Positions 1-8,105 of a stretch of DNA of 64,000 nucleotides are shown here, in pieces; positions within the stretch are counted from its first letter, which is position 1; the number at the start of each line of letters is the position of its first letter. The translations under genes and the position numbers were made by a program. Below the pieces are notes generated by a model. The model saw nothing but the letters and a program-made list of their open reading frames with translations. It searched no databases and was not told the origin of the DNA. Origin of the DNA: Roseovarius amoyensis (GTDB lineage: Bacteria; Pseudomonadota; Alphaproteobacteria; Rhodobacterales; Rhodobacteraceae); contig NZ_QITQ01000002.1 of the NCBI RefSeq assembly GCF_003260265.1, positions 186,001 through 250,000 of the forward strand. The letters run 5' to 3'.

Positions 1-1
1 T

Positions 2-247
2 GTGAAACGCATCTTTCCGGGGTTGCGCCATGCCGGGGTAGAGGAATGGATGGGTTTTCGCCCATCGACCCCCGACAGCCTGCCGCTGATCGGCGAGATC
101 GGCCAAACCGGCGTCTTCGCGGCTTTCGGTCACCAGCATATCGGGTTGACCGCCGGGCCAAAGACGGGGCGCATCGTGGCGGCGCAGATCGACGGGCAGC
201 CGCCCAACATCGACCTTGCGCCCTATGACGCCAACCGCTTTGGCTGA
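2..247 (+). CDS. C-terminal end of an FAD-dependent D-amino acid dehydrogenase-like oxidoreductase (5' end outside window)
   Basis: Only the last 81 codons are present; the gene starts upstream of the window. The visible part contains the DAO-family closing signature: a GFRPSTPDSLPLIGE stretch followed by a GHQHIGLTAGPKTGRIVA stretch, which in this family lines the FAD pocket close to the C terminus. The family oxidatively deaminates D-amino acids or related amines with FAD and passes electrons to the respiratory chain. Substrate cannot be inferred from this fragment. The stop at 245-247 is followed by a GC-rich hairpin and then by the convergent PaaK-like gene. Confidence 0.8.
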   Translation: MKRIFPGLRHAGVEEWMGFRPSTPDSLPLIGEIGQTGVFAAFGHQHIGLTAGPKTGRIVAAQIDGQPPNIDLAPYDANRFG

Positions 248-292
248 TTGCCGGGGCGTATGTGCTGCTGATCTCTGATCAGGCTGGGCGAG

Positions 293-313
293 GCCCCGGG
301 TCAGTCCCGGGGC
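293..313. repeat. GC-rich palindrome, 8-bp stem and 5-nt loop (repeat family member)
   Basis: GCCCCGGG, loop TCAGT, CCCGGGGC. It lies between the convergent ends of the oxidoreductase and PaaK-like genes and could serve as a bidirectional terminator or RNA stabiliser, although no T-run follows. Near-identical elements occur at 7009-7029, 7055-7075 and 53117-53137. Confidence 0.7.
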
Positions 314-343
314 GCGGCTGTCTCTGATTGAGCGCGAAACGCC

Positions 344-1564
344 CTAGTCATAGCTGCGGCGGTCTTCGATCACCTTGCCGTCATTGGGCAGGCTGCCAGG
401 GGCGACAAGCTCGACCCGGCCCTTGAGTTTCAGCGCTTCTGTCACCGATCTGGCATAGCGTTCCGGGTTGTCGCCCTCGGCCTCGATCTGGACGGTCATG
501 ACGTCGCGTTCGCCCTCGCGGGTGGCGATCACCCGGGCGCGGGTGATTTCGTCGTGGCGGGCCACCAGCGCGGCAACCTGTTCAGGGCGCACGAACATGC
601 CCTTGATCTTGGTCGTCTGGTCGGCGCGCCCCATCCAGCCCTTGATGCGCATGTTGGTGCGCCCGCAGGGGCTTTGCCCATCCATCACGGCGCTCATATC
701 GCCGGTGGCGAAACGGATCAGCGGATAATCGGGGTTGAGGGTGGTCACCACGACCTCGCCCACCTCGCCGGGCGGAACCGGGTCGCCGGTGCCGGGGCGC
801 ACGATCTCGACCACGACGCCCTCGTCCACGATCATCCCTTCTTGTGCGGGGGTTTCATAGGCGATGTTGCCCAGATCGGCGGTGGCATAGTTCTGCAGGC
901 ACAGGATGCCCCGATCAGCGTATTCTTGGCGCAGCGACGGGAACAGCGCGCCGGCGCCCACGGCGGCCTTGGTGATGTTCAGGCTCAGCCCCATCTCGTC
1001 GGCCTTGTCGAGGATCATTTTCAGGAAATCGGGCGTGCCGGTATAGGTGCTTACGCCCAGGTCATGGGCGGCGCGCGCCTGCAATTCGGTCTGGCCGGTG
1101 CCGGCGGGCAGCACCGTCGCGCCCACCGCGCGCGCACCGTTTTCAAAAATCATGCCGGCAGGGACCAGGTGATAGGAAAAGCAGTTCTGCACGATGTCGC
1201 CCTTGCCGATGCCGCAGGCATGCAGGAACCGGCCCATCCGCCACCAGTCGTGCCCGGTGTTGCCGGGTTCGTAGATCGGCCCTGGCGACTGAAAGATGTG
1301 GGCGTACCCGGTCGCCTGCATGGCGCTGTAGCCGCCCAGTGGGGGCTGTGCGGATTGTTCCCGGCTCAGATCGGATTTGCGCAGCACCGGCAAACGGGCC
1401 AGCGCCGCCGCATCGGTGATGTCAGCCGGGTTCACATCGGCAAGGCTGTCGCCAAAGCCCGGCAGAGCGGCGGCCCGGGTGATCTGCTGTGGCAGGGCGC
1501 GGGCCAGATCGGCGGCGCGGCTGTCGGCCGACCGGGTTTCGAGATCGTCGAAGTAACTGCTCAT
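344..1564 (-). CDS. Phenylacetate-CoA ligase family protein (PaaK-like acyl-CoA ligase)
   Basis: 406 residues. The AMP-forming acyl-CoA ligase architecture of the PaaK branch is recognisable: a long alpha/beta N-terminal region, an adenylate-binding stretch around YATADLGNIAYE, the LIRFATGDMS motif, and the C-terminal lid domain with the hinge GRADQTTKIKGMFVRPEQV. This branch activates aryl or other carboxylic acids to CoA thioesters. Start chosen at 1564 (MSSYFDD...) because a GGAAGGA ribosome site sits about 8 bases upstream; a start at 1600 is possible but lacks one. It is divergent from the duplicated-domain gene across a palindrome-rich promoter and near a Liv-type transporter operon with another acyl-CoA ligase, so activation of an imported organic acid is likely. 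True PaaK specificity is not demonstrated. Confidence 0.85.
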   Translation of the reverse strand: MSSYFDDLETRSADSRAADLARALPQQITRAAALPGFGDSLADVNPADITDAAALARLPVLRKSDLSREQSAQPPLGGYSAMQATGYAHIFQSPGPIYEPGNTGHDWWRMGRFLHACGIGKGDIVQNCFSYHLVPAGMIFENGARAVGATVLPAGTGQTELQARAAHDLGVSTYTGTPDFLKMILDKADEMGLSLNITKAAVGAGALFPSLRQEYADRGILCLQNYATADLGNIAYETPAQEGMIVDEGVVVEIVRPGTGDPVPPGEVGEVVVTTLNPDYPLIRFATGDMSAVMDGQSPCGRTNMRIKGWMGRADQTTKIKGMFVRPEQVAALVARHDEITRARVIATREGERDVMTVQIEAEGDNPERYARSVTEALKLKGRVELVAPGSLPNDGKVIEDRRSYD

Positions 1565-1623
1565 ATCGGCATCCTTCCGCCCAGGTACCGGGGCGTGCAT
1601 CTGAAGTGTGTTGAGAATTTATG

Positions 1624-1676
1624 CTGCATTGCAGAAATTCTGCATACCTTTGTATGCGGTGTTTTTCGTGTATACT
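1624..1676. promoter_or_regulatory. Divergent promoter with three overlapping palindromic operators
   Basis: Three exact inverted repeats overlap: CTGCATTGCAG (1624-1634), TGCAGAAATTCTGCA (1630-1644) and GCATACCTTTGTATGC (1642-1657). A good -10 hexamer TATACT lies at 1671-1676 for the plus-strand gene, with a TTGTAT-like -35 at 1650-1655 inside the third palindrome, so a bound regulator would occlude RNA polymerase. The recurrent TGCA cores recall operators of acyl-CoA-responsive XRE regulators such as BzdR/BoxR; that link is inference. No regulator gene is next to it. Confidence 0.6.
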
Positions 1677-1696
1677 ATCTGAGAAAGGACAGTGTC

Positions 1697-2548
1697 ATGA
1701 TCGACACAACGCAATCCTCTGGTGCCGTCCCTGTCGACATGGATCGCCGCATCGTCTTTCATCCCGCCGACCGGATCATGGAGGTCGACTTTTCGGGGTT
1801 TCATTTCGATGACAGCAAGGTGGTCAACGCCTTCTACGACCGGATCGAGGAACGTATCCAGGACACCGGCAAGGACGCGTGGTTTTTTCTGGTCAATCTC
1901 AGCGGCACCCGAATCGACCCGCCGGCATGGGTTGCCTATTCGCGGCGGGGCAAGGCGCTGAACCTGGCGCATTCCATGGGGTCCGTGCGGTTTGATGCCG
2001 CACCCGAAACCGCCGAGCAGATCAGCCGCGCCGCCGATACCGAGAATTTCGATCCCAACCTTTTTGCCGACCGCGACAGCGCCGTGGCCCGGCTGAAATC
2101 CCTGCCCGTCGTCCACCACGAAAAGCCCGTTCTGAAGCCCAGCCACACCCGGCAGGGGATTGCCGCGCGCGTCCGGTTCGACGAGGCGCGCATCATCATG
2201 GATGTCGATTTCTCGAACGTCGTCTTTCAGCACAGCCGCGACGTCGATGATGTCTACGACTACCTCGAAGAGGGCATCAAGCAGCGTGACCGCCGCTGGT
2301 TCTTTCTGGTCAATCTCAACGGTTGCCAGATCATGCCGGCGGCCTGGGTGCGCTATGCCTATCGCGGCAAGCGGCTGAACATCGCCGGCTCGCTCGGATC
2401 GGTGCGCTATGCCGCCGGTTCCGAAACCGAAGAGGTGATCCGCCAGCGCGCCGAAAGCCAGGGTTTTCGCCCCAACATCCGCAACACGCGGCAAGAGGCG
2501 CTGGCGCTGATCGAGGAAATGCGAACGGAGTTGTTGCAAGACAGATGA
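1697..2548 (+). CDS. Protein of unknown function made of two tandem copies of one domain
   Basis: 283 residues. Start at 1697 is supported by GAGAAAGGA about 7 bases upstream and a TATACT -10. The protein is an internal duplication: residues about 19-136 and 159-277 align with each other. Shared landmarks are an MxVDFS strand, a WFFLVNLxG strand, and AWVxYxxRGKxLNxAxSxGSVR; the copies are roughly 140 residues apart. There is no signal peptide or membrane segment, so it should be cytosolic. The beta-helix-beta pattern is faintly like SpoIIAA-like/STAS folds, but I cannot assign a family. It is divergent from the PaaK-like gene and convergent with livF (4-base gap), which suggests co-regulation with the acid activation cluster. 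Confidence 0.8.
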   Translation: MIDTTQSSGAVPVDMDRRIVFHPADRIMEVDFSGFHFDDSKVVNAFYDRIEERIQDTGKDAWFFLVNLSGTRIDPPAWVAYSRRGKALNLAHSMGSVRFDAAPETAEQISRAADTENFDPNLFADRDSAVARLKSLPVVHHEKPVLKPSHTRQGIAARVRFDEARIIMDVDFSNVVFQHSRDVDDVYDYLEEGIKQRDRRWFFLVNLNGCQIMPAAWVRYAYRGKRLNIAGSLGSVRYAAGSETEEVIRQRAESQGFRPNIRNTRQEALALIEEMRTELLQDR

Positions 2549-2552
2549 CCCC

Positions 2553-3377
2553 TTAGCTGAGCCACCGCTTGCGGCGGCGATAGCTGCGAACGTCACGAAA
2601 GCTTTTTCGGCCCTCCTCGGACACGCCGAGATAGAATTCCTTTACATCCGGGTTCTCGCGCAGTTCGGCCGCCGGGCCGTCCATCACCACGCGGCCGTTT
2701 TCAAGGATATAGCCGTAATGGGCAAACCGCAGTGCGACATTGGTGTTCTGTTCGGCCAGAAGGAAGGTATAGCCCTCTTTCTCGTTGAGCGATTTGACGA
2801 TCTGAAAGATCTGTTCGACCAGTTGCGGCGCCAGCCCCATGCTGGGTTCGTCCAGCAGGATCGTCTCGGGGCGGCTCATCAGTGCGCGGCCGATCGCCAC
2901 CATCTGCTGTTCGCCGCCCGAAGTATAGCCCGCCTGACTGCGGCGGCGTTCCTTGAGCCGCGGAAAATACGAATAGACCAGTTCCAGGTCGGCGGCGATC
3001 GCGGCCTTTGACTCGCTGCGCGTATAGGCGCCGGTCAACAGGTTTTCCTCGACCGTAAGGTGCTCGAAGCAGTGCCGCCCCTCCATCACCTGGACGACGC
3101 CTGTCCGCACCAGTTCTGATGGCATCAGGTCTTGCACCCGTTTGCCGCGATAGATGATGCTGCCTTTGGTCACCTCGCCGCGCTCGGATCTCAGGAGGTT
3201 GGAAATCGCCTTGAGAGTGGTGGTCTTGCCGGCGCCGTTGCCGCCCAGCAATGCCGTGATCCCGCCCTTGGGAACTGACAGGCTGACCCCTTTCAGCACC
3301 AGGATCACGTGGTTGTAGATCACCTCGATGTTGTTGACCTCAAGAAGGGTATCGTTGGTGCCTTGCGTGTCCAGCAT
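2553..3377 (-). CDS. Branched-chain-type ABC transporter ATP-binding protein (LivF-like)
   Basis: 274 residues. Walker A GGNGAGKT at residues 45-52, signature YTSGGEQQ at 151-158 and Walker B LLDEPS at 174-179 are intact. It is one of two ATPases of the Liv-type importer encoded in this operon (LivG-like at 7112). Start at 3377 (MLDTQG...) is preceded by GGAGA; in-frame upstream codons do not look like family sequence. It is the last gene of the operon and is separated from the binding-protein gene by a strong stem-loop. The C-terminal tail is unusually basic (RRRKR). Liv-type importers in operons with CoA ligases commonly carry aromatic or short organic acids, so a leucine-type substrate should not be assumed. 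Confidence 0.9.
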   Translation of the reverse strand: MLDTQGTNDTLLEVNNIEVIYNHVILVLKGVSLSVPKGGITALLGGNGAGKTTTLKAISNLLRSERGEVTKGSIIYRGKRVQDLMPSELVRTGVVQVMEGRHCFEHLTVEENLLTGAYTRSESKAAIAADLELVYSYFPRLKERRRSQAGYTSGGEQQMVAIGRALMSRPETILLDEPSMGLAPQLVEQIFQIVKSLNEKEGYTFLLAEQNTNVALRFAHYGYILENGRVVMDGPAAELRENPDVKEFYLGVSEEGRKSFRDVRSYRRRKRWLS

Positions 3378-3449
3378 GCATCTGTCTCCGGCAGTGCGGG
3401 CAGGGGGTACCCCGTTTTCCGCTTTGCGTCTTTTCGAAATTGTCCGGTT

Positions 3450-3479
3450 CCCCGGCCGCGTATCAGGTCGCGGCCGGGG
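3450..3479 (-). terminator. 11-bp perfect stem-loop between binding protein and livF genes
   Basis: CCCCGGCCGCG pairs with CGCGGCCGGGG around an 8-base loop. On the minus strand it lies just after the substrate-binding-protein stop. No T-run follows, so it is better read as an mRNA-stabilising or partial terminator structure allowing the binding protein to be made in excess over LivF. Confidence 0.5.
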
Positions 3480-3487
3480 GCAAGGGC

Positions 3488-4771
3488 TTAGTTGCAGCCC
3501 GGTTCGATACCGCTCTCTTCGGCATAGGCCATCGAGTCGGCTTCGATCAGCGGCTGGATGATCTCCTGATCCGACTGCACATAATCGGTAATCAGGTTCC
3601 ATTCGCCCGCTTTCGCATCCCACTGGGCGATAGCGGCATAGCCGTTCCCGCCATGGTTTTCGCAGGTGACGCTGAATTCGGGGCCGAATTTTGGCAGCCC
3701 GAGCGCGGTCATCGTCTCTTCGGTTATTTCCAGCGATTCCAGCCCGTCGCGCATCATCTCTGGGGTGATCTTGCTGGTGCCATGGATTTCCTGCGCGACC
3801 TTGGCGGCTTCTACCACCAGCATTGCGCCATAGAGACCACGGTTATAGACGGCGCTGCCGTGCTGATCACCCGCACCCGCGGCCAGACCCTTGTCGAATA
3901 CATAGGTTTTCAGGTCGTCATAAAGCGGGTAATCGTCGCCCATGTTGTGAAAGGTCAGCGCCTTGTAACCATGCGCGCCGTCACCGACAGGAACCACGTC
4001 ATTCTCGGAGCCCGACCACCAGATCCCGATGAACTTGTCCATCGGGAACCGGATGTTCGAGGCTTCCTGAATGGCCACCTGGTTCATCACGCCCCACCCC
4101 CACATGATCACATAATCGGGGCGCTCGCGGCGGATTTGCAGCCATTGCGATTTCTGTTCCTGGCCGGGGCTGTCCACCGGGATCAGGCTCAATTCAAAGC
4201 CGTGTTTCTCAGAAAGCTGTTCCAGTGTGCGGATCGGTTCCTTGCCATAGGCCGAGTTGTGATAGAGCAACGTGATCTTCGTGCCGCTGATATCGCCGCC
4301 TTGCTCGTCGAGGATATGCTTGATCGCGACCGAGGCCCCGTCCCAGTAGTTGGCCGGGAAGTTGAACACCCAGGGGAACACGGTGCCGTTCTTTGCCGAT
4401 GTCCGACCCAGACCGGAGGTCAGCATCGGAATACCATCCGCCGTCACCTTGGGGATCAGCTGATAGGTGATCCCGGTCGAGAGCGGCTGATAGACCAGCG
4501 AGCCCAAGCCCTTGGTCGATTCGTAACACTCGACGCCCTTCTCGGTGTTGTAGGCGGTTTCGCATTCCGGCATTTGAATCTTCTCGCCGCCGATTCCGCC
4601 ATCACGTTCATTGATCAGCGTAAAATAATCGGCATAGCCGTCGGCGAATGGAATCCCGCCGGGGGCATAGGGCCCGGTGCGATAACTCAGCGACGGGAAA
4701 ACAAGATCTGCCATTGCCGGCGCCGCAGCCATGACTGCGCCCAATGCCAGTGTTGCGAGTTTCAGTTTCAT
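3488..4771 (-). CDS. Liv-type ABC transporter periplasmic substrate-binding protein
   Basis: 427 residues, type I periplasmic binding protein (Peripla_BP_6). A clear signal peptide is present (MKLKLATLALGAVMAAAPAMA, cleavage near residue 22). It captures a ligand in the periplasm for the LivH/LivM permeases encoded upstream. It is somewhat longer than typical LivJ (about 370 residues) and resembles the binding proteins found beside acyl-CoA ligases rather than leucine-binding proteins. The ligand is unknown; nearby CoA ligase genes suggest an organic or aromatic acid. It lies fifth in the operon. Confidence 0.9.
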   Translation of the reverse strand: MKLKLATLALGAVMAAAPAMADLVFPSLSYRTGPYAPGGIPFADGYADYFTLINERDGGIGGEKIQMPECETAYNTEKGVECYESTKGLGSLVYQPLSTGITYQLIPKVTADGIPMLTSGLGRTSAKNGTVFPWVFNFPANYWDGASVAIKHILDEQGGDISGTKITLLYHNSAYGKEPIRTLEQLSEKHGFELSLIPVDSPGQEQKSQWLQIRRERPDYVIMWGWGVMNQVAIQEASNIRFPMDKFIGIWWSGSENDVVPVGDGAHGYKALTFHNMGDDYPLYDDLKTYVFDKGLAAGAGDQHGSAVYNRGLYGAMLVVEAAKVAQEIHGTSKITPEMMRDGLESLEITEETMTALGLPKFGPEFSVTCENHGGNGYAAIAQWDAKAGEWNLITDYVQSDQEIIQPLIEADSMAYAEESGIEPGCN

Positions 4772-4847
4772 CGGGTGTTTCCTCCCATTTGGTTAATTCC
4801 GATGTTGTCCGGGATTTGCCCCCCCGGAAAAGGGTTCGGCCCCCTCC

Positions 4848-5957
4848 TCAATGCGGGAAGGGCCACAGTCTCAGTTTTTCCTTGATGACTCTCCAGAGCT
4901 GCGCCAGCCCGTGCGGTTCGAGAATGAGGAAGGTCACGATCAGCCCGCCGACGATCATGATTTCCAGATGTGCCGCCAAGTCTGTGGGCCAGCCGAGCCC
5001 GCTTACCAGAACGTTTTTCAGAAGCACCGGCAGCAGCACCAGAAACGCTGCCCCTGCGAAGGATCCGAAGACCGAGCCCAGCCCGCCGACGATCACCATG
5101 AAGAGCACGAGGAAGCTCTTACTGATACCAAAGGCTTCACCCACCTCGGCCGCGCCGAGGTAGACGGCAAAGAACAGCGCCCCGGCGATGCCGATATAGA
5201 AGGACGACACGGCAAAGGCCGACAGCTTGGCCCTCAGCGGGTTCACACCGATGATCTCGGCGGCGATGTCCATATCGCGGATCGCCATCCATTTCCGGCC
5301 CATGCTGCCGCGGGTCAGGTTCCGCGCCATGATCGCAAGGATGGTCAGGAATACCAGACAGAAAAGATAGGCCGCCCAAGCATGGGTATTTGGCCCGGTC
5401 ACCGCTACTCCGAAAACGCCTCGCTCCGGCGCGTTGATCTGGCCCGAGGCGGAATAGTTGAAGGACCATTCCCACTTGTTGAAAAGCCAGACCAGAAAGA
5501 ACTGTGCCGCCAGCGTCGCCACCGCGAGGTAGAAGCCCTTGATCCGCAGGCTGGGCAGGCCGAACAGCATTCCCACGAAGGCCGTCACGATGCCCGCCAG
5601 GATGACCGAGAAGAAGATGTTGATTGGAGGCAGCGCGTATTGTTCTCCTCCAATCCAGATATCGACACCGGTCATGAACTTGTAGCAGGCATAGGCACCC
5701 ACTGCCATGAACCCGCCGGTGCCCAGGCTGACCTGCCCACAATAGCCGGTCAGGATGTTCAGCCCGATCGCCGCGATGGCATAGATCAGGAACGGCAGAA
5801 AAATCGAGTTTACCCAGTAGTCGTTGATGACAAAGGGCACCACCGCGAACGCCACCACCAGCACCGCGTAATAGCGGTAGCGGTCGAACCGGATCGGAAA
5901 GGTCTGGCCGTCATCGACATAGGATGTCTTGAAGTCGCCCGCTTCGCGATAAAACAT
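4848..5957 (-). CDS. Liv-type ABC transporter permease (LivM-like)
   Basis: 369 residues with about nine hydrophobic segments and the BPD_transp_2 architecture; the stretch LNILTGYCGQVSLGTGGFMAVGAYA and the later GGLGSVFGSFAGAA cytoplasmic-loop region are typical of LivM. A soluble N-terminal extension of about 30 residues precedes the first membrane segment. It forms the inner-membrane channel with the LivH-like protein, whose stop codon lies three bases upstream of this start, indicating translational coupling. Confidence 0.92.
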   Translation of the reverse strand: MFYREAGDFKTSYVDDGQTFPIRFDRYRYYAVLVVAFAVVPFVINDYWVNSIFLPFLIYAIAAIGLNILTGYCGQVSLGTGGFMAVGAYACYKFMTGVDIWIGGEQYALPPINIFFSVILAGIVTAFVGMLFGLPSLRIKGFYLAVATLAAQFFLVWLFNKWEWSFNYSASGQINAPERGVFGVAVTGPNTHAWAAYLFCLVFLTILAIMARNLTRGSMGRKWMAIRDMDIAAEIIGVNPLRAKLSAFAVSSFYIGIAGALFFAVYLGAAEVGEAFGISKSFLVLFMVIVGGLGSVFGSFAGAAFLVLLPVLLKNVLVSGLGWPTDLAAHLEIMIVGGLIVTFLILEPHGLAQLWRVIKEKLRLWPFPH

Positions 5958-5960
5958 GTC

Positions 5961-6947
5961 TTACACCCTCTCGATGATTTTTTCGCCGAACAGGCCCTGC
6001 GGCCGGAAGACGAGGAACAGCAGCGCCAGCACATAGGCGAACCAGTTTTCGGTCGCGCCGCCCACCAGCGGCCCGATCAGGAATTCGAACATCTTCTCAC
6101 CCACCCCGATGATCAGCCCGCCGACGATGGCACCGGGGATAGAGGTAAAGCCGCCCAGCATCAGCACCGGCAGCGCCTTGAGCGCGATCAGCGACAGCGA
6201 GAACTGCACGCCGGACTTGGTGCCCCACATGATGCCCGCCACCAGCGCCACGAAACCGGCCAGCGACCACACCATCACCCAGATGAAGTTGAGGCTGATG
6301 CCGACGCTCAGCGCCGCCTGGTGGTCGTCGGCCACCGCCCGCATGGCGCGGCCCTGTCTGGTGTACTGGGCAAAAATCACCAGAGCGGTCACCAGCAGCG
6401 CCGCCACGGCGGTGGCCACCAGGTCGAGGTTGTCGATGAAGAAGCCATAGCCGAGGGCGTCGAGGGTGATCTGGTCAATGAACCCGTTGATGCCCTGCGG
6501 CAGCCCGACATCGAGCTTCTTGATGTCGGCACCCCACATGATGTCGCCGAAACCTTCGAGGAAATAGGCCAGCCCGATCGTGGCCATGAACAGGATGATC
6601 GGCTCCTGATTGACTAGGTGGCGGAAGATCAGCGTGTTGACCAGCCAGGCCAGCACCACCATCACCACCATCGTCAGCGCGATCGCCAGCAGCGCCGGCA
6701 CATGGAAACCGAAGTTATGTATCTCGGTCCCGAAGACGGCGTTGATCAGGTGCGAAAACGGCACCTGGCCTTCCATGATGCCCACTAGCGTCAGCGCGGC
6801 AAAGAGCGCCAGCACGCCCTGGGCGTAGTTGAAGATGCCGCTGGCCTTGTAGATCAGCACGAAACCCAGCGCCACCAGCGCATAAAGCACGCCGGCCATA
6901 AGCCCGTTGAGGAACACCTCTATGGCAAAGATCAACTGGTCAGGCAT
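5961..6947 (-). CDS. Liv-type ABC transporter permease (LivH-like)
   Basis: 328 residues, BPD_transp_2 permease with about eight hydrophobic segments. Family landmarks include GLMAGVLYALVALGFVLIYKA near the N terminus and GGFTSIPGAIVGGLIIGVGE near the C terminus. Start at 6947 (MPDQLIF...) is favoured by AAGGAGA seven bases upstream. Between this gene and livG is a 164-base spacer holding two GC-rich palindromes. It is probably co-transcribed with livG and the acyl-CoA ligase. Confidence 0.92.
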   Translation of the reverse strand: MPDQLIFAIEVFLNGLMAGVLYALVALGFVLIYKASGIFNYAQGVLALFAALTLVGIMEGQVPFSHLINAVFGTEIHNFGFHVPALLAIALTMVVMVVLAWLVNTLIFRHLVNQEPIILFMATIGLAYFLEGFGDIMWGADIKKLDVGLPQGINGFIDQITLDALGYGFFIDNLDLVATAVAALLVTALVIFAQYTRQGRAMRAVADDHQAALSVGISLNFIWVMVWSLAGFVALVAGIMWGTKSGVQFSLSLIALKALPVLMLGGFTSIPGAIVGGLIIGVGEKMFEFLIGPLVGGATENWFAYVLALLFLVFRPQGLFGEKIIERV

Positions 6948-7008
6948 GGTGCATCTCCTTTTGCGCGCCCACCCCGCGGACCGCGTCCGTGGCCTTGTTG
7001 GCAAAGAG

Positions 7009-7029
7009 GTCCCGGGTCAGACCCGGGAC
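7009..7029. repeat. GC-rich palindrome (repeat family member)
   Basis: GTCCCGGG, loop TCAGA, CCCGGGAC: 8-bp stem, 5-nt loop. It sits in the livG-livH spacer and is a close relative of the elements at 293 and 53117. Confidence 0.7.
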
Positions 7030-7054
7030 GGGTGGGACGAAACGGGTGCTGCCC

Positions 7055-7075
7055 GCCCCGGACCCGATCCGGGGC
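7055..7075. repeat. GC-rich palindrome (repeat family member, variant)
   Basis: GCCCCGGA, loop CCCGA, TCCGGGGC: 8-bp stem, 5-nt loop, 25 bases from the preceding element. Tandem hairpins here could trim or stabilise the polycistronic message between livG and livH. Confidence 0.7.
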
Positions 7076-7111
7076 CACCGGACGCGCCCGGGGCGGTTTT
7101 TGGTTGCAAGA

Positions 7112-7930
7112 TCAGTCATGTGCCACCCCCAGATAGGCATCGATCACGGCCTGGTTGGTGCGCACCTCGTCGGGGGTGCCGTCGCCGATCTTGCGGCCGT
7201 AATCCATCACCACCACGCGGTCACTGAGGTCCATCACCACGCCCATGTCGTGCTCGATCAGCACGATGGTGGTGCCGAACTCGTCGTTCACGTCGAGGAC
7301 AAAGCGGCTCATGTCCTCCTTTTCTTCGACGTTCATGCCCGCCATCGGTTCGTCCAGCAGCAGGATCGACGGCTCGGCGGCCAGCGCGCGCGCCAGTTCG
7401 ACCCGCTTTTTCAGCCCATAGGGCAGTCGGCCCACCGGCGTCTTGCGGATGTGCTGGATTTCCAGGAAGTCGATGATCTTTTCGACCGCCCCGCGGTTTT
7501 CGACCTCTTCACGTTCGGCGCGGCCCTTCCACAGGGCTTGTGAGAACAGCCCCGCGTTCATCTGCCGGATGCGCCCGGTCATGATGTTGTCCAGCACGCT
7601 CATCCCGTCAAAAAGCGCGATGTTCTGGAACGTGCGGGCGATGCCCTGGCGGGCGACCTGATAGGGCTTCATCGGCGGGCGTTTTGCGCCCTTGTACCAG
7701 ACCTCGCCCTCTTGCGGATTGTAGAAGCCGGAAATCACGTTCAGCATCGAGGATTTGCCGGCGCCGTTGGGGCCGATGATGGCGCGGATTTCGCCCTCGC
7801 GGATGTCGAACGATATGTCCTTGATCGCCACCACGCCGCCAAAGCGCAGGGTGATGTTCTTCATCTCCATCACCACGCCGCCGATCTTGCGGCCGTCCTC
7901 GGTGGTGTAACCTTCGGGTGCGTCTAACAT
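7112..7930 (-). CDS. Branched-chain-type ABC transporter ATP-binding protein (LivG-like)
   Basis: 272 residues. Walker A GPNGAGKS at 53-60 and Walker B LLLDEP at 190-195 are intact; the signature loop is the LivG-style LPYGLKKRVELARAL variant (169-183) instead of LSGGQ. The N terminus has about 20 residues before the first strand, longer than usual. Start at 7930 has AGAGG upstream. It is the second gene of the transporter operon after the acyl-CoA ligase, separated by about 175 bases. Confidence 0.9.
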   Translation of the reverse strand: MLDAPEGYTTEDGRKIGGVVMEMKNITLRFGGVVAIKDISFDIREGEIRAIIGPNGAGKSSMLNVISGFYNPQEGEVWYKGAKRPPMKPYQVARQGIARTFQNIALFDGMSVLDNIMTGRIRQMNAGLFSQALWKGRAEREEVENRGAVEKIIDFLEIQHIRKTPVGRLPYGLKKRVELARALAAEPSILLLDEPMAGMNVEEKEDMSRFVLDVNDEFGTTIVLIEHDMGVVMDLSDRVVVMDYGRKIGDGTPDEVRTNQAVIDAYLGVAHD

Positions 7931-8105
7931 ATTAAAAAACCTCTGGAAAAACGCCCGTCATTTCCGCCGATGTCTGATTTTGCCGATCGGAGGGCGCGCG
8001 GCCGCCCGAGGGGGGCGCGGAACATGCCCGCCTGTGGGGCGGGCGGGTGCGTGCCCGGGCCGCAAGCGTCCCGGGACGGCATGCGGGAATGATGCGCCGT
8101 GACGG

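Noticed and set aside
554..1696. Upstream in-frame extension of the duplicated-domain gene
   Set aside because: It runs antisense over the PaaK-like gene with low-complexity His/Gly/Ala-rich sequence; the ribosome site and -10 at 1671-1690 define the start at 1697.
3440..4885. Long plus-strand open frame over the binding protein gene
   Set aside because: A shadow frame in GC-rich DNA; the minus-strand product has a signal peptide and family match.
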